This document shows positions 19,984 through 29,055 of a stretch of 64,000 nt of DNA, in pieces. Origin of the DNA: Clostridium magnum DSM 2767 (GTDB lineage Bacteria; Bacillota; Clostridia; Clostridiales; Clostridiaceae). The notes under the pieces were generated by a model that did not search any database, had not been told where the DNA came from, and saw only the letters and a program-made list of their open reading frames with translations. Within the stretch, counting starts at the first letter, position 1. Every line of letters begins with the position of its first letter. A program made the position numbers and the translations under genes. Location of the stretch: contig NZ_LWAE01000004.1 in assembly GCF_001623875.1 (NCBI RefSeq), positions 1-64,000 on the forward strand. The letters run 5' to 3'.

Positions 19984-21283
19984 TATGTCTAAATTTTTTT
20001 ACAGTCCAACAGTAGGTATTGATGTTTCAGCAGATTTTTCTATGGTTGCTATTCTTGCACCTAACGGTGATATTTATAGAAAGACATTTAAGATTAAACA
20101 TGATGTGGACGGATTTAACCACTTAGTTAAAGAAATAAAGAAAGTGGAAAAAGAGTTTAACATGAAAACTGGCATTTTCATGGAGTCCACTGGCGTGTAC
20201 CACTTATCTCTTTTCCACTTTCTTAAAACCAACAACTTAGAGGCTTATGTTATTAATCCTCTAGTTACTAATTCTAACAAAAATAAAGAAATAAGAAAAG
20301 TGAAAAATGATAAAAAAGACGCCTTAGCTATCGCTAAAATAGGTAAATTTGAAAATATTAAAGCTTATAGCTATTTTGATGTTTCTGTTTTTACCTTAAA
20401 ATCTTTATGCCGAGATTACTATAAACTTGTTGATACAAGATCAACATTCAAGAAAAAGTTATCTGCTGACTTACGTATAGTATTTCCAGGATACAATAGT
20501 GTATTTTCTGATGTAACGGGAGCAACTTCACTTGCTATTCTTAAATGTTATCAGACTCCTCAATCTATTCTCGATGCTTCCAAAGAAGATGTTCTAAAAA
20601 TTCTTAGAGAATCGTCTAAAAAGAATTTGATTTGGTGCAATAACACTTATGATAAATTAATTAAAGCTGCTTCTAATGCCACACACATTGCTATATCATC
20701 CTTTGGATTGTCAATAAAAATAACTATTAATATTGGAACTATTGAAAACTTAAATAAACAGATAGAACTAATATTAAAGGAGATAGAAAATGTATCATGT
20801 AGCAATAGTATTTCTTCAGAGTTTAAACAAAATATCTTGTTATTGATGTCCATACCTGGGGTTGGGTTTATTTCTGCTGTAACTATACTAACTGAAATCG
20901 GAGATTTTCAAGGTTTCTTAAAACCTAAACAGCTAGTTGCTTACTTTGGCATTGATCCTTCTGTTAATGAATCAGGCAAATTTAAAAGCGATAAAGATAA
21001 AATATCCAAAAGAGGTACACGCTTTGGTCGGAGAGCTTTGTATGCAGTAGCTTTAGCTTCTATAAGAACTAAGCGTACTGGCGAAGCCAATAATAAAATC
21101 TTACTAGACTACTATAAAAACAACCTAAAGGCTAAAAAGAAGAAAGTAGCCTTAGTAGCTATTATGCATAAGCTTTTAAACTATATTTTTGCTATTCTAC
21201 GTAACCAAAAAGAATACGAGCAACGTTTGCCAAAGATTCATCACAAGATGTATCTTGAAAACTCCAATAAACCAGCAGCCTAA
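19984..21283 (+). CDS. IS110-family transposase (DEDD recombinase)
   Basis: A 432-residue recombinase. The N-terminal RuvC-like domain shows GIDVS, MESTGVY and NDKKDALAIA with the acidic residues of the DEDD catalytic site. The C-terminal transposase domain shows IPGVGFISAVTILTEIGDF and LVAYFGIDPSVNESG, carrying the serine region of this family. The start is the ATG at 19984 behind AAGGAG; the longer open frame upstream (from 19877) lies in the structured leader. The frame is intact and full length, so the element could still be active. Confidence 0.93.
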
Positions 21284-21530
21284 TCGGCTGCAAGAATTTT
21301 TACCAATTTTTGTATTGTTCGCCTTTTGATCAATACCTTTTTGTCATACAATTTTTTAAAAATAACTTTTTTTAAATTTTCAAATGAAACATCCAAACTT
21401 TCCTTAAGTAATATACTTCTTTAATTTATAAATATTTTGCTATTATAGCGTAAAAAATTTCATTTCATAAGTTATGTTTTAGATTTATCTACAAGTTAAA
21501 AATTTTACAAATTCCTATATACTAAAAAGA

Positions 21531-21570
21531 GCTATTACATTATGTAATATTAAATCCATAACGTAATAGC
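21531..21570 (-). terminator. Hairpin 3' of the 2HCT remnant
   Basis: GCTATTACATTAT pairs with ATAACGTAATAGC at 12 of 13 positions and is followed on the minus strand by CTCTTTTTAG. It looks like the former terminator of the ruined transporter gene. The rest of 21284-21685 holds the IS right end and AT-rich sequence without a gene. Confidence 0.65.
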
Positions 21571-21685
21571 ATCTATATTAAAAACCTTGTGTTTTATATG
21601 ATAAAAATTATTTTTTATTTAATGTATTAACATTTAAAAATCCATTTACGCCGAAATAGCAAATAGACTTTCATTCTTAAATTAC

Positions 21686-22599
21686 TTAAAACAATCTAAG
21701 TAATACACTAGCAATTATAAGAATAAGGGCTCCTCCTAGACGAGATGAAATCGCTGCAAATGGCATTAATTGCATTCTTTTAGCTGCAGTTAGTACAGCA
21801 ACCCTGATCCTCCCATATTAGCCATACATAAACCAGCAGTCATAAATGCACCCGAAAATAATATACCAATTCCGTATAACCCTAAATCATTAGATTTTTC
21901 TTCTTTCTCTTCTTCTGCATAAAGTTGAGTTTTTGATCTAGCTACTATTAATTTTCCATTTTCAGATAAGCTTAGTTTAATTTTACCTATTTTATCTAAA
22001 GCACCTGAAGCTATAATAGCAACTGCATTACCTAAAACTACTGCTGGCGTCATAATAGACATAATAGTTTTAGGATCTTGATTAAGTCTTCCACCAAATA
22101 TTTTAGCTAGAGGAACAGCACCAGCATCCATTCCGCCTCCCATAATAGGAACACCTATATATAGAACAGCTTCTTTTGCACCATAACCTAAAAGAGCTCC
22201 AACTACTCCTACTAATGCAAGCGCTGCTATAACTCCACCTATAAGACATGGAAGATATCTAACAACAGCTTGAAGAAGCAATTTTCTATTCATACCTAAG
22301 AGACTTCCTGCAATAAGAGCACATATAATAAGATCTAAGAAACCACCGCTTCCCATAAAGGTGGTAATTTTAGCTACAGCTTCTTTCAGTAAAATGTTAA
22401 ACATTACTAAAGCAGAAGATCCAAAAATAACCACAATAGGTCCACCACCAGAATAATCTTTTATAATAGGCGTTTTATCTCCAACAAGTGATAAAACAGT
22501 ACCAATAACTAGCATCAGTGGCAATATGCCTACTATTCCTGATGGAACAACTTTCATGTTTACAGCTACAAACATAATTATAGCAATAATTATGCCAAC
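21686..22599 (-). pseudogene. 2-hydroxycarboxylate (citrate/malate) transporter, multiply broken
   Basis: Readable parts match the 2HCT family (CitS/MaeN type): the first GGG-AG motif (PIMGGGMDAGAVPL) and the second signature TAGLCMANMGGSG. There are three lesions. First, the N-terminal end is cut by a TGA (22600-22602) upstream of GIIIAIIMFVAVN. Second, about 110 residues are missing between GIGILFSGAF and MTAGLCMAN. Third, a frameshift after GGSG puts the true C-terminus (VAVLTAAKRMQLMPFA, then ISSRLGGALILIIAS) in another frame ending at 21686. The 261-codon open frame is therefore not a functional transporter. Confidence 0.85.
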
Positions 22600-22966
22600 T
22601 CATTTAGCACTAGTATTTCAGCTATTTTTTCTCTTTATAAATGAGTTATACTAATATATGAATTAAAATTTGTATTACATAATGTATCACTAAAATGCAT
22701 TGTGTAACAATATTTGCTCTCTAGCTAAGCAAAAGCAAAATCTACACCTAATCGCTAAATATAAAAGTTATAAATGGTGCTAATAAACTTAGCCTACAGG
22801 TAGTAGAGGGCTTCATATTTAGCAAGCAACTACGTTCTTTTTGAGCATTAGATACTTCAAGTTGTTTCTTTTAGCAAATCCAACTTTCACGAAAACTTCC
22901 CCTTAATTTATATATTTCTATTTGCTTTTAGCCCAGACAACAGCAAAAATGTCTTTACATAAAAAA

Positions 22967-23003
22967 TGTTACATATGGTAACAATACATTACTATATGTA
23001 ACA
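22967..23003. repeat. Long near-perfect palindrome
   Basis: TGTTACATATGGTAA pairs with TTACTATATGTAACA (14 of 15) around a 7-base spacer, just 3' of the UPF0311 gene. It may be that gene's terminator, though no clear T run follows, or an operator. Related half-sites (TTACATAATGTA) lie at about 22675. The rest of 22600-22966 shows no gene. Confidence 0.5.
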
Positions 23004-23015
23004 AAAATCTAATTA

Positions 23016-23492
23016 CTAGATAACCTTATAAAATTTCAACAAAACCTTATCTACAAGCCTAGTAGCAGAACATATAAAAAGCTGTTTCGTCATCCATCTG
23101 TATTTTTCTTCATAGACTTCAAAAGTAGGAACTGTACGAAAATAATAAATATTAGGATCTACAAATTCACCTGCTTTTACAGCTTCTATATATTCATTGG
23201 GAACAGTTCGAATCCCATTGTTTTCAATGTAAATTGTTGCACCATCCTCTAACTTAATTGCATATCTTGCTGATAGTTCACATTTTCCATCTGGACGAAT
23301 AACTTGACTATCAACACCACCAGGTAACACTATCCCTTTGAATTTATCCCCTTTTACTTCTCCAGATAGTATTGGAATTAGCTGGCGTCTGCCCACTAAT
23401 TCATCCTGACCTACTACAATAGGCTTATCCACTTTAACTTCAATACTAAATACTTCTTCTAAATTTCCTTCCTTTACCTCAACATTTTTCAT
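23016..23492 (-). CDS. UPF0311/DUF3237 family protein
   Basis: A 158-residue protein matching DUF3237: GRRQLIPILSGEVKGDKFKG, VLPGGVDSQVIRPDGKCELSARYAIKLEDG and the C-terminal YYFRTVPTFEVYEEKYRWM are the conserved blocks, and the length is usual. The family has a small beta-barrel-like fold and no firm biochemical role. The ATG has a purine-rich GGGG site upstream. It stands between the PocR chemoreceptor gene and the ruined transporter, in its own small transcription unit, so context gives little help. Confidence 0.8.
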   Translation of the reverse strand: MKNVEVKEGNLEEVFSIEVKVDKPIVVGQDELVGRRQLIPILSGEVKGDKFKGIVLPGGVDSQVIRPDGKCELSARYAIKLEDGATIYIENNGIRTVPNEYIEAVKAGEFVDPNIYYFRTVPTFEVYEEKYRWMTKQLFICSATRLVDKVLLKFYKVI

Positions 23493-23599
23493 TAATCTCT
23501 CCCCTTTTTATTAATTGAATCTCTTTTATGTCATTTGCTTTTATCTATGGAAAAATCTATTTTTCATCTATATAATTTAAAATATCTTAACTCTCAAAT

Positions 23600-24646
23600 T
23601 TAATCATTACTTGCAAGCTTATTCATTTCTTCAGTCATTGATAATACTTCCTGTACACTTGCATTTATTTCTTGAATAGTTGAAGTCTGATTTTCTGTAT
23701 TTGCAAAAGTATAATTAGACACGTTAATGGTTTTTTTAACTGATTCTTGAATATCAGATGTCAATTCACGAATTTTAACTATAGTTTGTTTTGAGTTATC
23801 CGAAAGTTTTCGTATTTCTTTTGCTACAACACCAAAACTCTTACCTAATTCACCAGCTCTCGCTGCCTCAATTGCAGCATTCAAACCTAACATTTTAGTT
23901 TGATCGGCTATTCCCTTTATAAAACCTAAAATTTCATTAATTTCAGTTGATACTTTTTGTATGTTTTGAATTTCATCATTTAAGGAATGTTGGTTTTGTG
24001 AAACGGTAATTGATGATGCAGAAAGCTGGTCCATAGCACTAGATATCTGTTCCAAGCTATCGTTGATGGATTTAGACATGTATTTTAACTTATATTGCTC
24101 ATATCCAAGTTTAGACAATGTATTCGCAACCATATATAGAACTTCAGCTGCTGATTCAACCCTTTCTCTTTCTACAATCTTAACCTTTCTCAATGCTTGT
24201 ATATATTTTTCTGGATCTACACCTATCTCTTCCGCTATTTTCCTGAATTTATTTTCATCCGGTGGTGAAGTAATTACCTGTCCTCCTAATATAACTCCTA
24301 TTTGTTTTCCCTCCAATACAATTGGAGCAGCAAAATCAGTTAACCCTGCATGACAGGTGTAAATAGCTGGTCTTTTAGTTTTAGTGGATTCCTCTCCACC
24401 TTTTCTATCACATCCAACACACTTGCTGTAACCAATATCAGTTTTTCGTGTAAGCTCCATACAAAAGTCAGTAAAACAACTTGGTCTAGTTATAGGCTCT
24501 CCCTTATCATTAGCAGTAATACTAGCCATTCCTACACTTCTTGCAAAGTTATCCTGAAAACTTTGTAGAAACTCTACATCTATAATATCTTCTAATTGTA
24601 AGTTACTTGAATTTTTATCAGCTTCCTTATTGGTTTCTTTTGTCAT
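23600..24646 (-). CDS. Soluble PocR-domain chemoreceptor
   Basis: A 348-residue protein with a PocR ligand-binding domain (residues about 19-180; conserved Cys62, Cys76, Cys79 and Cys98 in FCMEL, CVGC and CHAGL) followed by a methyl-accepting chemotaxis signalling domain (about 190-340) with the hairpin tip region MLGLNAAIEAARAGELGKSFGVVAKEIRKL in part. No membrane segment is present, so it senses a compound inside the cell. PocR domains are known from regulators of propanediol utilisation. Its PocR domain closely resembles that of the histidine kinase at 43076, so both likely bind the same diol and this one steers swimming. Confidence 0.88.
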   Translation of the reverse strand: MTKETNKEADKNSSNLQLEDIIDVEFLQSFQDNFARSVGMASITANDKGEPITRPSCFTDFCMELTRKTDIGYSKCVGCDRKGGEESTKTKRPAIYTCHAGLTDFAAPIVLEGKQIGVILGGQVITSPPDENKFRKIAEEIGVDPEKYIQALRKVKIVERERVESAAEVLYMVANTLSKLGYEQYKLKYMSKSINDSLEQISSAMDQLSASSITVSQNQHSLNDEIQNIQKVSTEINEILGFIKGIADQTKMLGLNAAIEAARAGELGKSFGVVAKEIRKLSDNSKQTIVKIRELTSDIQESVKKTINVSNYTFANTENQTSTIQEINASVQEVLSMTEEMNKLASND

Positions 24647-24694
24647 ATTATCAAGCCTCCAAGTTCATTATTAGCCTACTAACTATTTATTTTT

Positions 24695-25170
24695 TTACAA
24701 AATCTGTTTTGCACCTATTATGATTAAAATAGTTCCATATAATATGATTGCTTTATTCTCAATATTGTATCTATTTAAAAATACAGTTAAGTAATTTCCA
24801 GACCAAAGAGCAACAAAACTTACTACAGCAGAAAATACTCCCACAAAATATGAGTTTGATCCAATTATTCCCGAACTAAAACTTCCGCCTATATTATTTA
24901 TAGAAAGTAGTCGCTTGCGGAATTCCGCAAGCGTTGATTCGCCTAACTTTTTAGCCGTTAGGCTTTTATATTTTCCTCCACTATGAAATAATAAATGTAA
25001 CCACACAAAATAATAAATCATAGGGAGGAGAACAAACATGTTTTGTCTTAATAAAATTAAACAAATTAATATTTTTAAACAGGAATCTCAATTAAAACAC
25101 ATGATTACAGAACAATCCATAATCCCATAGCAGTAAGCATCAGCATACTTAATATAGAACATACACGTTT
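24695..25170 (-). pseudogene. MntP/YtaF-like membrane protein gene, split by an insertion
   Basis: The frame at 24695-24905 reads LSINNIGGSFSSGIIGSN and two further hydrophobic segments ending LIIIGAKQIL, like the C-terminal half of YtaF/MntP-type transporters. A short piece further upstream (about 25100-25160) reads SILSMLMLTAMGLWIVL, like the preceding membrane span of the same family. Between them lies about 130 bases of hairpin-rich DNA that supplies an artificial N-terminus. The remaining N-terminal half is gone. The family call is by eye and moderate. Confidence 0.5.
24905..25035 (-). mobile_element. Small hairpin-rich insertion (IS605-end-like or MITE)
   Basis: It contains a perfect 22-bp palindrome (24912-24933, CGCTTGCGG AATTCCGCAAGCG) and a second hairpin GCCTAAC-N9-GTTAGGC (24941-24963). 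It interrupts a membrane protein gene. No transposase is encoded. Closely spaced subterminal hairpins suggest a trimmed end of an IS200/IS605-type element; that identity is an inference. Confidence 0.45.
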
Positions 25171-25205
25171 ATTTGATTAATGTATTTAATTTTATATAAC
25201 AGTTG

Positions 25206-25688
25206 TTAACTAGCACTTGCAGTATCATTTAATATTTCTTTCTTTTGAAGTCCTAACCCCCCTAGTTCTGATAAATATCCAAATACTGCTCCACATATTA
25301 AACCAATTACTGCCGTTTTGATATTAGCACTAGTAGCAAAATAAGTAGCACATCCTACAAATGCTCCCGGAATAAACCCTAACCAAGATATTTTTGCCTG
25401 CCAGCACATTGCTGCAGCACCAATAGCTACTCCAATTGCTAATCCAACATTTCCACCAACCATTGGCGTCAAAACTCCAGCAATTTTTACTATAATAAAT
25501 CCCCAAAAAACTCCACTAAGATTCGATGTTAAAGTAGTTTTTAAACCGTTTAGTTTTCCTCCACATGCGAAGAAGGTTGCCCAAGATAAGAATCCTGCAA
25601 AAGTACATAATGCCAATACAGCACTTGCAAAAGTCCATACTCCTGCTAATACACCAATACTTATTCCAATTGCTATTATAAAATCCAT
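25206..25688 (-). CDS. DUF1097 family membrane protein
   Basis: A 160-residue protein with about five hydrophobic segments, matching DUF1097 (YcdZ-type) in length and in blocks such as FLSWATFFACGGKLNGLKTTLTSN, split here by eye, and the C-terminal ICGAVFGYLSELGG. The start ATG has AAGGAGAG upstream. It lies next to the alcohol dehydrogenase end of the microcompartment locus and between fragments of broken genes. The role is unknown; a small-molecule channel or transporter is possible. Confidence 0.75.
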   Translation of the reverse strand: MDFIIAIGISIGVLAGVWTFASAVLALCTFAGFLSWATFFACGGKLNGLKTTLTSNLSGVFWGFIIVKIAGVLTPMVGGNVGLAIGVAIGAAAMCWQAKISWLGFIPGAFVGCATYFATSANIKTAVIGLICGAVFGYLSELGGLGLQKKEILNDTASAS

Positions 25689-25732
25689 AATATCTCTCCT
25701 TATTTTTATTATTTATATTTTTAATCACTTTT

Positions 25733-25932
25733 TTAGAAATCACTCAACTTCTTGTTATTCATTTTCTGAGTCACTGATAGAAGATCTTCCTTACTAGCAT
25801 CTATTTCTTCTATGTCGGGGATTGATCTTCTTTAGTAGCAACAGTAGAATTTGATATTTCAATAGTTTTTATAACCAAACCTTTTACGTTGGATATGGGT
25901 TCACTGATTTTTACAACTATTGGTTTTGAGTT
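25733..25932 (-). pseudogene. Remnant of a second PocR-type chemoreceptor gene
   Basis: The minus strand reads NSKPIVVKISEPISNVKG followed by IKTIEISNSTVATKEDQS, then a frameshift, then IEEIDASKEDLLSVTQKMN to a stop. This aligns segment by segment with the C-terminus of the chemoreceptor at 23600 (NSKQTIVKIRELTSDIQES, KTINVSNYTFANTENQT and IQEINASVQEVLSMTEEMN). It is the last 65 or so codons of a duplicate; the rest has been lost. Confidence 0.8.
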
Positions 25933-25935
25933 GTT

Positions 25936-27078
25936 TTACTCACCATATAGCTCTTTAAACAATCTAATCAATTCTTCCTCATTAGGCATTCTTGGATTAG
26001 TAACTGTACAATTATCTTTTAATGCAGTATTCGCCATACTTTGTATCTTATTAAACAACTCATTTTTATCTACATTTGCTTCTTTTAAACTCATTGGAAT
26101 ATTTGTTTCTTTCATAAGTATCTTTATTGCATAAATAAGGCTATTAACTCCTTCTTTTGATGAAGAAGAAGGTAGTCCCAAAATTTTAGATAACTCAGCA
26201 TATTTTTTAGCAGTTTCAGATTCTTTTATAGATTCAAGATTTGCATTATACTTAATTATATAAGGTAAAATGATTGCATTTGATCTACCATGTGGAATAT
26301 GGAAATTTGCTCCTATAGTATGAGCTATACTATGATTGATTCCTAAATTTGCATTTGTAAATGCCATACCAGCCATACAGGATGCATTGTGCAGCTTTTC
26401 CCTTGCTACCATATCATTTCCATCTTTATAAGCTTTTAACAAATATTCAAATACTAATTTTACCACTTTTTCACAAAGAGCATCTGTATAATCAGAGTTA
26501 TTTGTAGAAACGTAAGCCTCTATAGCATGAGTTAAAACATCCATTGCAGTATCAGCTGTTATTTGTGGCGGTACTGTTTTAACAAAATCTGCATCTACTA
26601 TAGCTATATCCGGAACTATTTCATCATCACTTAAAGGAAATTTTGTAGTTCCCATGGTAATTACTGAAAAAGAAGTAACCTCAGATCCAGTACCACTAGT
26701 AGTGGGAATCGCTATAAATAATGGTTTATTATAGTTGTCTCCACTAGCATTTAATATTTTAACAGTAAATAGTATAATGCTTTTTGTAGCATCAATTGAA
26801 GAACCACCGCCTAATGCAACTATTACATCTGGTTTAAAAGTTCTCATTTTATTTACTCCTGCTGAAACAGTTTCAACTGGTGGATCAGGTCTTATTTCTG
26901 AAAAAATTTCATATTCTACCTTATTAGCTTTGAAGATATTAGTTATTTTATCTGCAGCACCTGATTTAAGCATAAATGGGTCCGTAACTATACACACTCT
27001 TTTATTTTTTATAGTGTTTAAGTATTCTATTGAACCCTTATCAAAACAAATTTTAGATTTAATGCCAAATATATTCAT
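25936..27078 (-). CDS. pduQ: Iron-type alcohol dehydrogenase, PduQ-like
   Basis: A 380-residue group III (iron) alcohol dehydrogenase that reduces propionaldehyde to 1-propanol, or 3-hydroxypropionaldehyde to 1,3-propanediol, and so recycles NADH. The NAD-binding GGGSSIDATKS, the PTTSGTGSEVTSF motif and metal ligands in AMDVLTHAIEAYVS and HSIAHTIGANFHIPHGRSNA are visible, and length is usual. It is the distal gene of the microcompartment locus after glycerol dehydrogenase, with a 240-base gap that may hold its own promoter. PduQ and DhaT cannot be told apart safely by eye. Confidence 0.82.
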   Translation of the reverse strand: MNIFGIKSKICFDKGSIEYLNTIKNKRVCIVTDPFMLKSGAADKITNIFKANKVEYEIFSEIRPDPPVETVSAGVNKMRTFKPDVIVALGGGSSIDATKSIILFTVKILNASGDNYNKPLFIAIPTTSGTGSEVTSFSVITMGTTKFPLSDDEIVPDIAIVDADFVKTVPPQITADTAMDVLTHAIEAYVSTNNSDYTDALCEKVVKLVFEYLLKAYKDGNDMVAREKLHNASCMAGMAFTNANLGINHSIAHTIGANFHIPHGRSNAIILPYIIKYNANLESIKESETAKKYAELSKILGLPSSSSKEGVNSLIYAIKILMKETNIPMSLKEANVDKNELFNKIQSMANTALKDNCTVTNPRMPNEEELIRLFKELYGE

Positions 27079-27318
27079 ATAATGTCCTCTTCTACTTCAT
27101 AATTCTAATTGTAAAATTTATCAGTATTACACATATTCGGTATAAAAGTATTCATAATACTTTTTTATTGTCAAACTTAAGTCATATTTTTATTAATAGC
27201 TTTCCGTTTTTGTGATAGACTATGTTATAGGGATTTCCCTTTATTTACGTAATGTTTGTTTAAATGCTTACAGTTTACTACTAAATCAAGGTGAATTCCC
27301 TATAAGTTTTTCTTCTAT

Positions 27319-28413
27319 CTATGCTTTATAAGTTTTTCCTAAAGCATCTGCAGCTAGTATAGCAGCATATACATCATCACTAGTAACCTCGAAAGGCATG
27401 TTATGGATAGTTTCACCTGCTGCACAAGAAGCTTCTGCTACATTTCTTAATTCTTCTTCCTTTATTTCAGTTACTCCCATTTCTTCTAAAGTAACTGGCA
27501 AGCCTAAACTAATACATAAATCTATAACCTCTTTTATTTCTTCTAGAGAACTATTTTCTAGTACTAGCTGAACGATTGTACCAAATGCTACCTTTTCTCC
27601 ATGATATAAATGATGGCACTGTTCTAACACTGTAAATCCATTGTGTATTGCGTGGGCAGCAGCTAAACCAGCACTTTCAAATCCTACACCGCTTAAGAAA
27701 GTATTTGCTTCAACAATATTTTCTACCGCTTCAGTACACACATTATTTTCCACTGCTAATTTTGCCTTTAATCCATCTGATTGTAAAGTATCATAGCAAA
27801 GCTTTGCAAGTGCAAAAGCAGACTTTGTAGCATTTCCACCAGACATATTTTTTGCATTTGATCTAACACAAGCTCTTGCTTCAAAATATGTTGCTAACGC
27901 ATCACCTACACCTGCGACTAATAATCTTGCTGGTGCTTTAGCAATAATATCAGTATCAACTAATACTAACTCTGGATTCTTAGGTAAAACTAAGTATTCA
28001 CTAAACACTCCTTCATCTGTATAAATTACTGAAAGTGCACTACATGGAGCATCTGTAGCTGCTATAGTTGGTATTATTGCTACTGGTAATTTTTCATAAT
28101 GAGCTACAGCCTTAGCTGTATCAAATATCTTTCCTCCACCTAGTCCTACAACTACATCACAGCCTTTTGATCTAACTATATTACCTAATCTGTCTATTTC
28201 ATTCTTTGAGCATTCTCCATTAAAGCCTTCGAATACTAAAGTGACATTTTCACCTTTGAAACTTTCCTCTATAACAGATTTAACTCTTTTTACCCCATTT
28301 GGACTAGCAATGATAAAAAATGATTTCCCTAAATCTTTAGTGTGCTCTTTTATTTTTCCTAATTCCCCTCTTCCTTGTACATATTTACTAGGTGCGATTA
28401 TAATTTTTGACAT
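27319..28413 (-). CDS. gldA: Glycerol dehydrogenase
   Basis: A 364-residue zinc-dependent, NAD-linked dehydrogenase of the GldA/DhaD family converting glycerol to dihydroxyacetone. Motifs: GLGGGKIFDTAKA (NAD), IPTIAATDAPCSALSVIYT, and zinc ligands Asp and His in VGDALATYFEA, AAHAIHNG and HHLYHGEKVAFG. It follows the pduT gene by 93 bases, separated by a hairpin. Its presence beside the B12-dependent dehydratase suggests that glycerol is a substrate of this pathway, with oxidation and reduction branches balanced. Length is normal and there is no sign of decay. Confidence 0.9.
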   Translation of the reverse strand: MSKIIIAPSKYVQGRGELGKIKEHTKDLGKSFFIIASPNGVKRVKSVIEESFKGENVTLVFEGFNGECSKNEIDRLGNIVRSKGCDVVVGLGGGKIFDTAKAVAHYEKLPVAIIPTIAATDAPCSALSVIYTDEGVFSEYLVLPKNPELVLVDTDIIAKAPARLLVAGVGDALATYFEARACVRSNAKNMSGGNATKSAFALAKLCYDTLQSDGLKAKLAVENNVCTEAVENIVEANTFLSGVGFESAGLAAAHAIHNGFTVLEQCHHLYHGEKVAFGTIVQLVLENSSLEEIKEVIDLCISLGLPVTLEEMGVTEIKEEELRNVAEASCAAGETIHNMPFEVTSDDVYAAILAADALGKTYKA

Positions 28414-28462
28414 TTTTTATTCCTCCTTTTTTTGTTAAAAAATATACAATTTTATTTATAAT

Positions 28463-28498
28463 TTTATGAAATACAAACTATATTTTACATTTCATAAA
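28463..28498 (-). terminator. Hairpin between pduT and gldA
   Basis: TTTATGAAAT and ATTTCATAAA form a 10-bp stem with a 16-base loop. It may end or attenuate the long pdu transcript before glycerol dehydrogenase. Confidence 0.45.
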
Positions 28499-28506
28499 TA
28501 ATTAAC

Positions 28507-29055
28507 TTATAACAAACTCTGAAGTAATTCCTTGCTTGGAGCGGATATTACAGCTTTATTTACCAACAGTCCACTTTCAAGAGCTGTATTGGCTCCTACT
28601 GTTACAGCATTATTAACTGAACTTATGTCACCAGTAAGAGTTATGAAGGCTTTTCCTCCAATTCCAACTCCCAATCTAACTTCTATTAATTCTACATTTG
28701 CTGATTTAGCCGCTGCATCAGCAGCAACGATAGCAGATGCAATACTAAAAAATTCTAATACTCCTAAATCTCTCAACTTTTCAACATTACTAGCTGCATT
28801 AATTGCAGGTATTACCTGTGGATGAACATTAGGCACTAATAATTTATTAACTACAGCTTCTCGTCCAGCAGCTTCACCATGGCTAATTGCCGCTTGTACA
28901 GCACCTACATTACCTGTAACTAAAATAATATATTTACCTGGACAAACAGTTTTAGCTAAAAGTAACTCTACTTCTGCAGATTTAATCATTTCATCTGCAA
29001 CTTGAATTCCCCTGGCAATACTATTTAATTCTATCAATCCTATAGTTCTTATCAT
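28507..29055 (-). CDS. pduT: Microcompartment shell protein PduT, tandem BMC, Fe-S site
   Basis: A 182-residue protein of two BMC domains (about 1-90 and 95-180), forming a pseudohexameric trimer tile in the shell. Cys38 in AKTVCPGKY is placed as in PduT, where three such cysteines hold a 4Fe-4S cluster in the central pore. It overlaps the downstream end of pduS by 4 bases, which fits a joint role in passing electrons through the shell to the cobalamin reductase. Length is typical. Confidence 0.92.
   Translation of the reverse strand: MIRTIGLIELNSIARGIQVADEMIKSAEVELLLAKTVCPGKYIILVTGNVGAVQAAISHGEAAGREAVVNKLLVPNVHPQVIPAINAASNVEKLRDLGVLEFFSIASAIVAADAAAKSANVELIEVRLGVGIGGKAFITLTGDISSVNNAVTVGANTALESGLLVNKAVISAPSKELLQSLL

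Larger units (their letters stand above)
19745..21350 (+). mobile_element. IS110-family insertion sequence
   Basis: A single transposase gene with a leader of roughly 240 bases and a short right end. IS110 elements lack long terminal inverted repeats, so I cannot fix the ends; the given limits are estimates. The left end is set near TATAAT at 19748, since in this family a promoter is completed when the ends join. The element lies between the SLC13 operon and a ruined 2HCT transporter gene, with no intact flanking gene to show the insertion point. Confidence 0.7.

Noticed and set aside
22597..22605. Selenocysteine reading of the TGA upstream of the 2HCT frame
   Set aside because: The gene also has a large internal loss and a C-terminal frameshift, so the TGA is one lesion among several.
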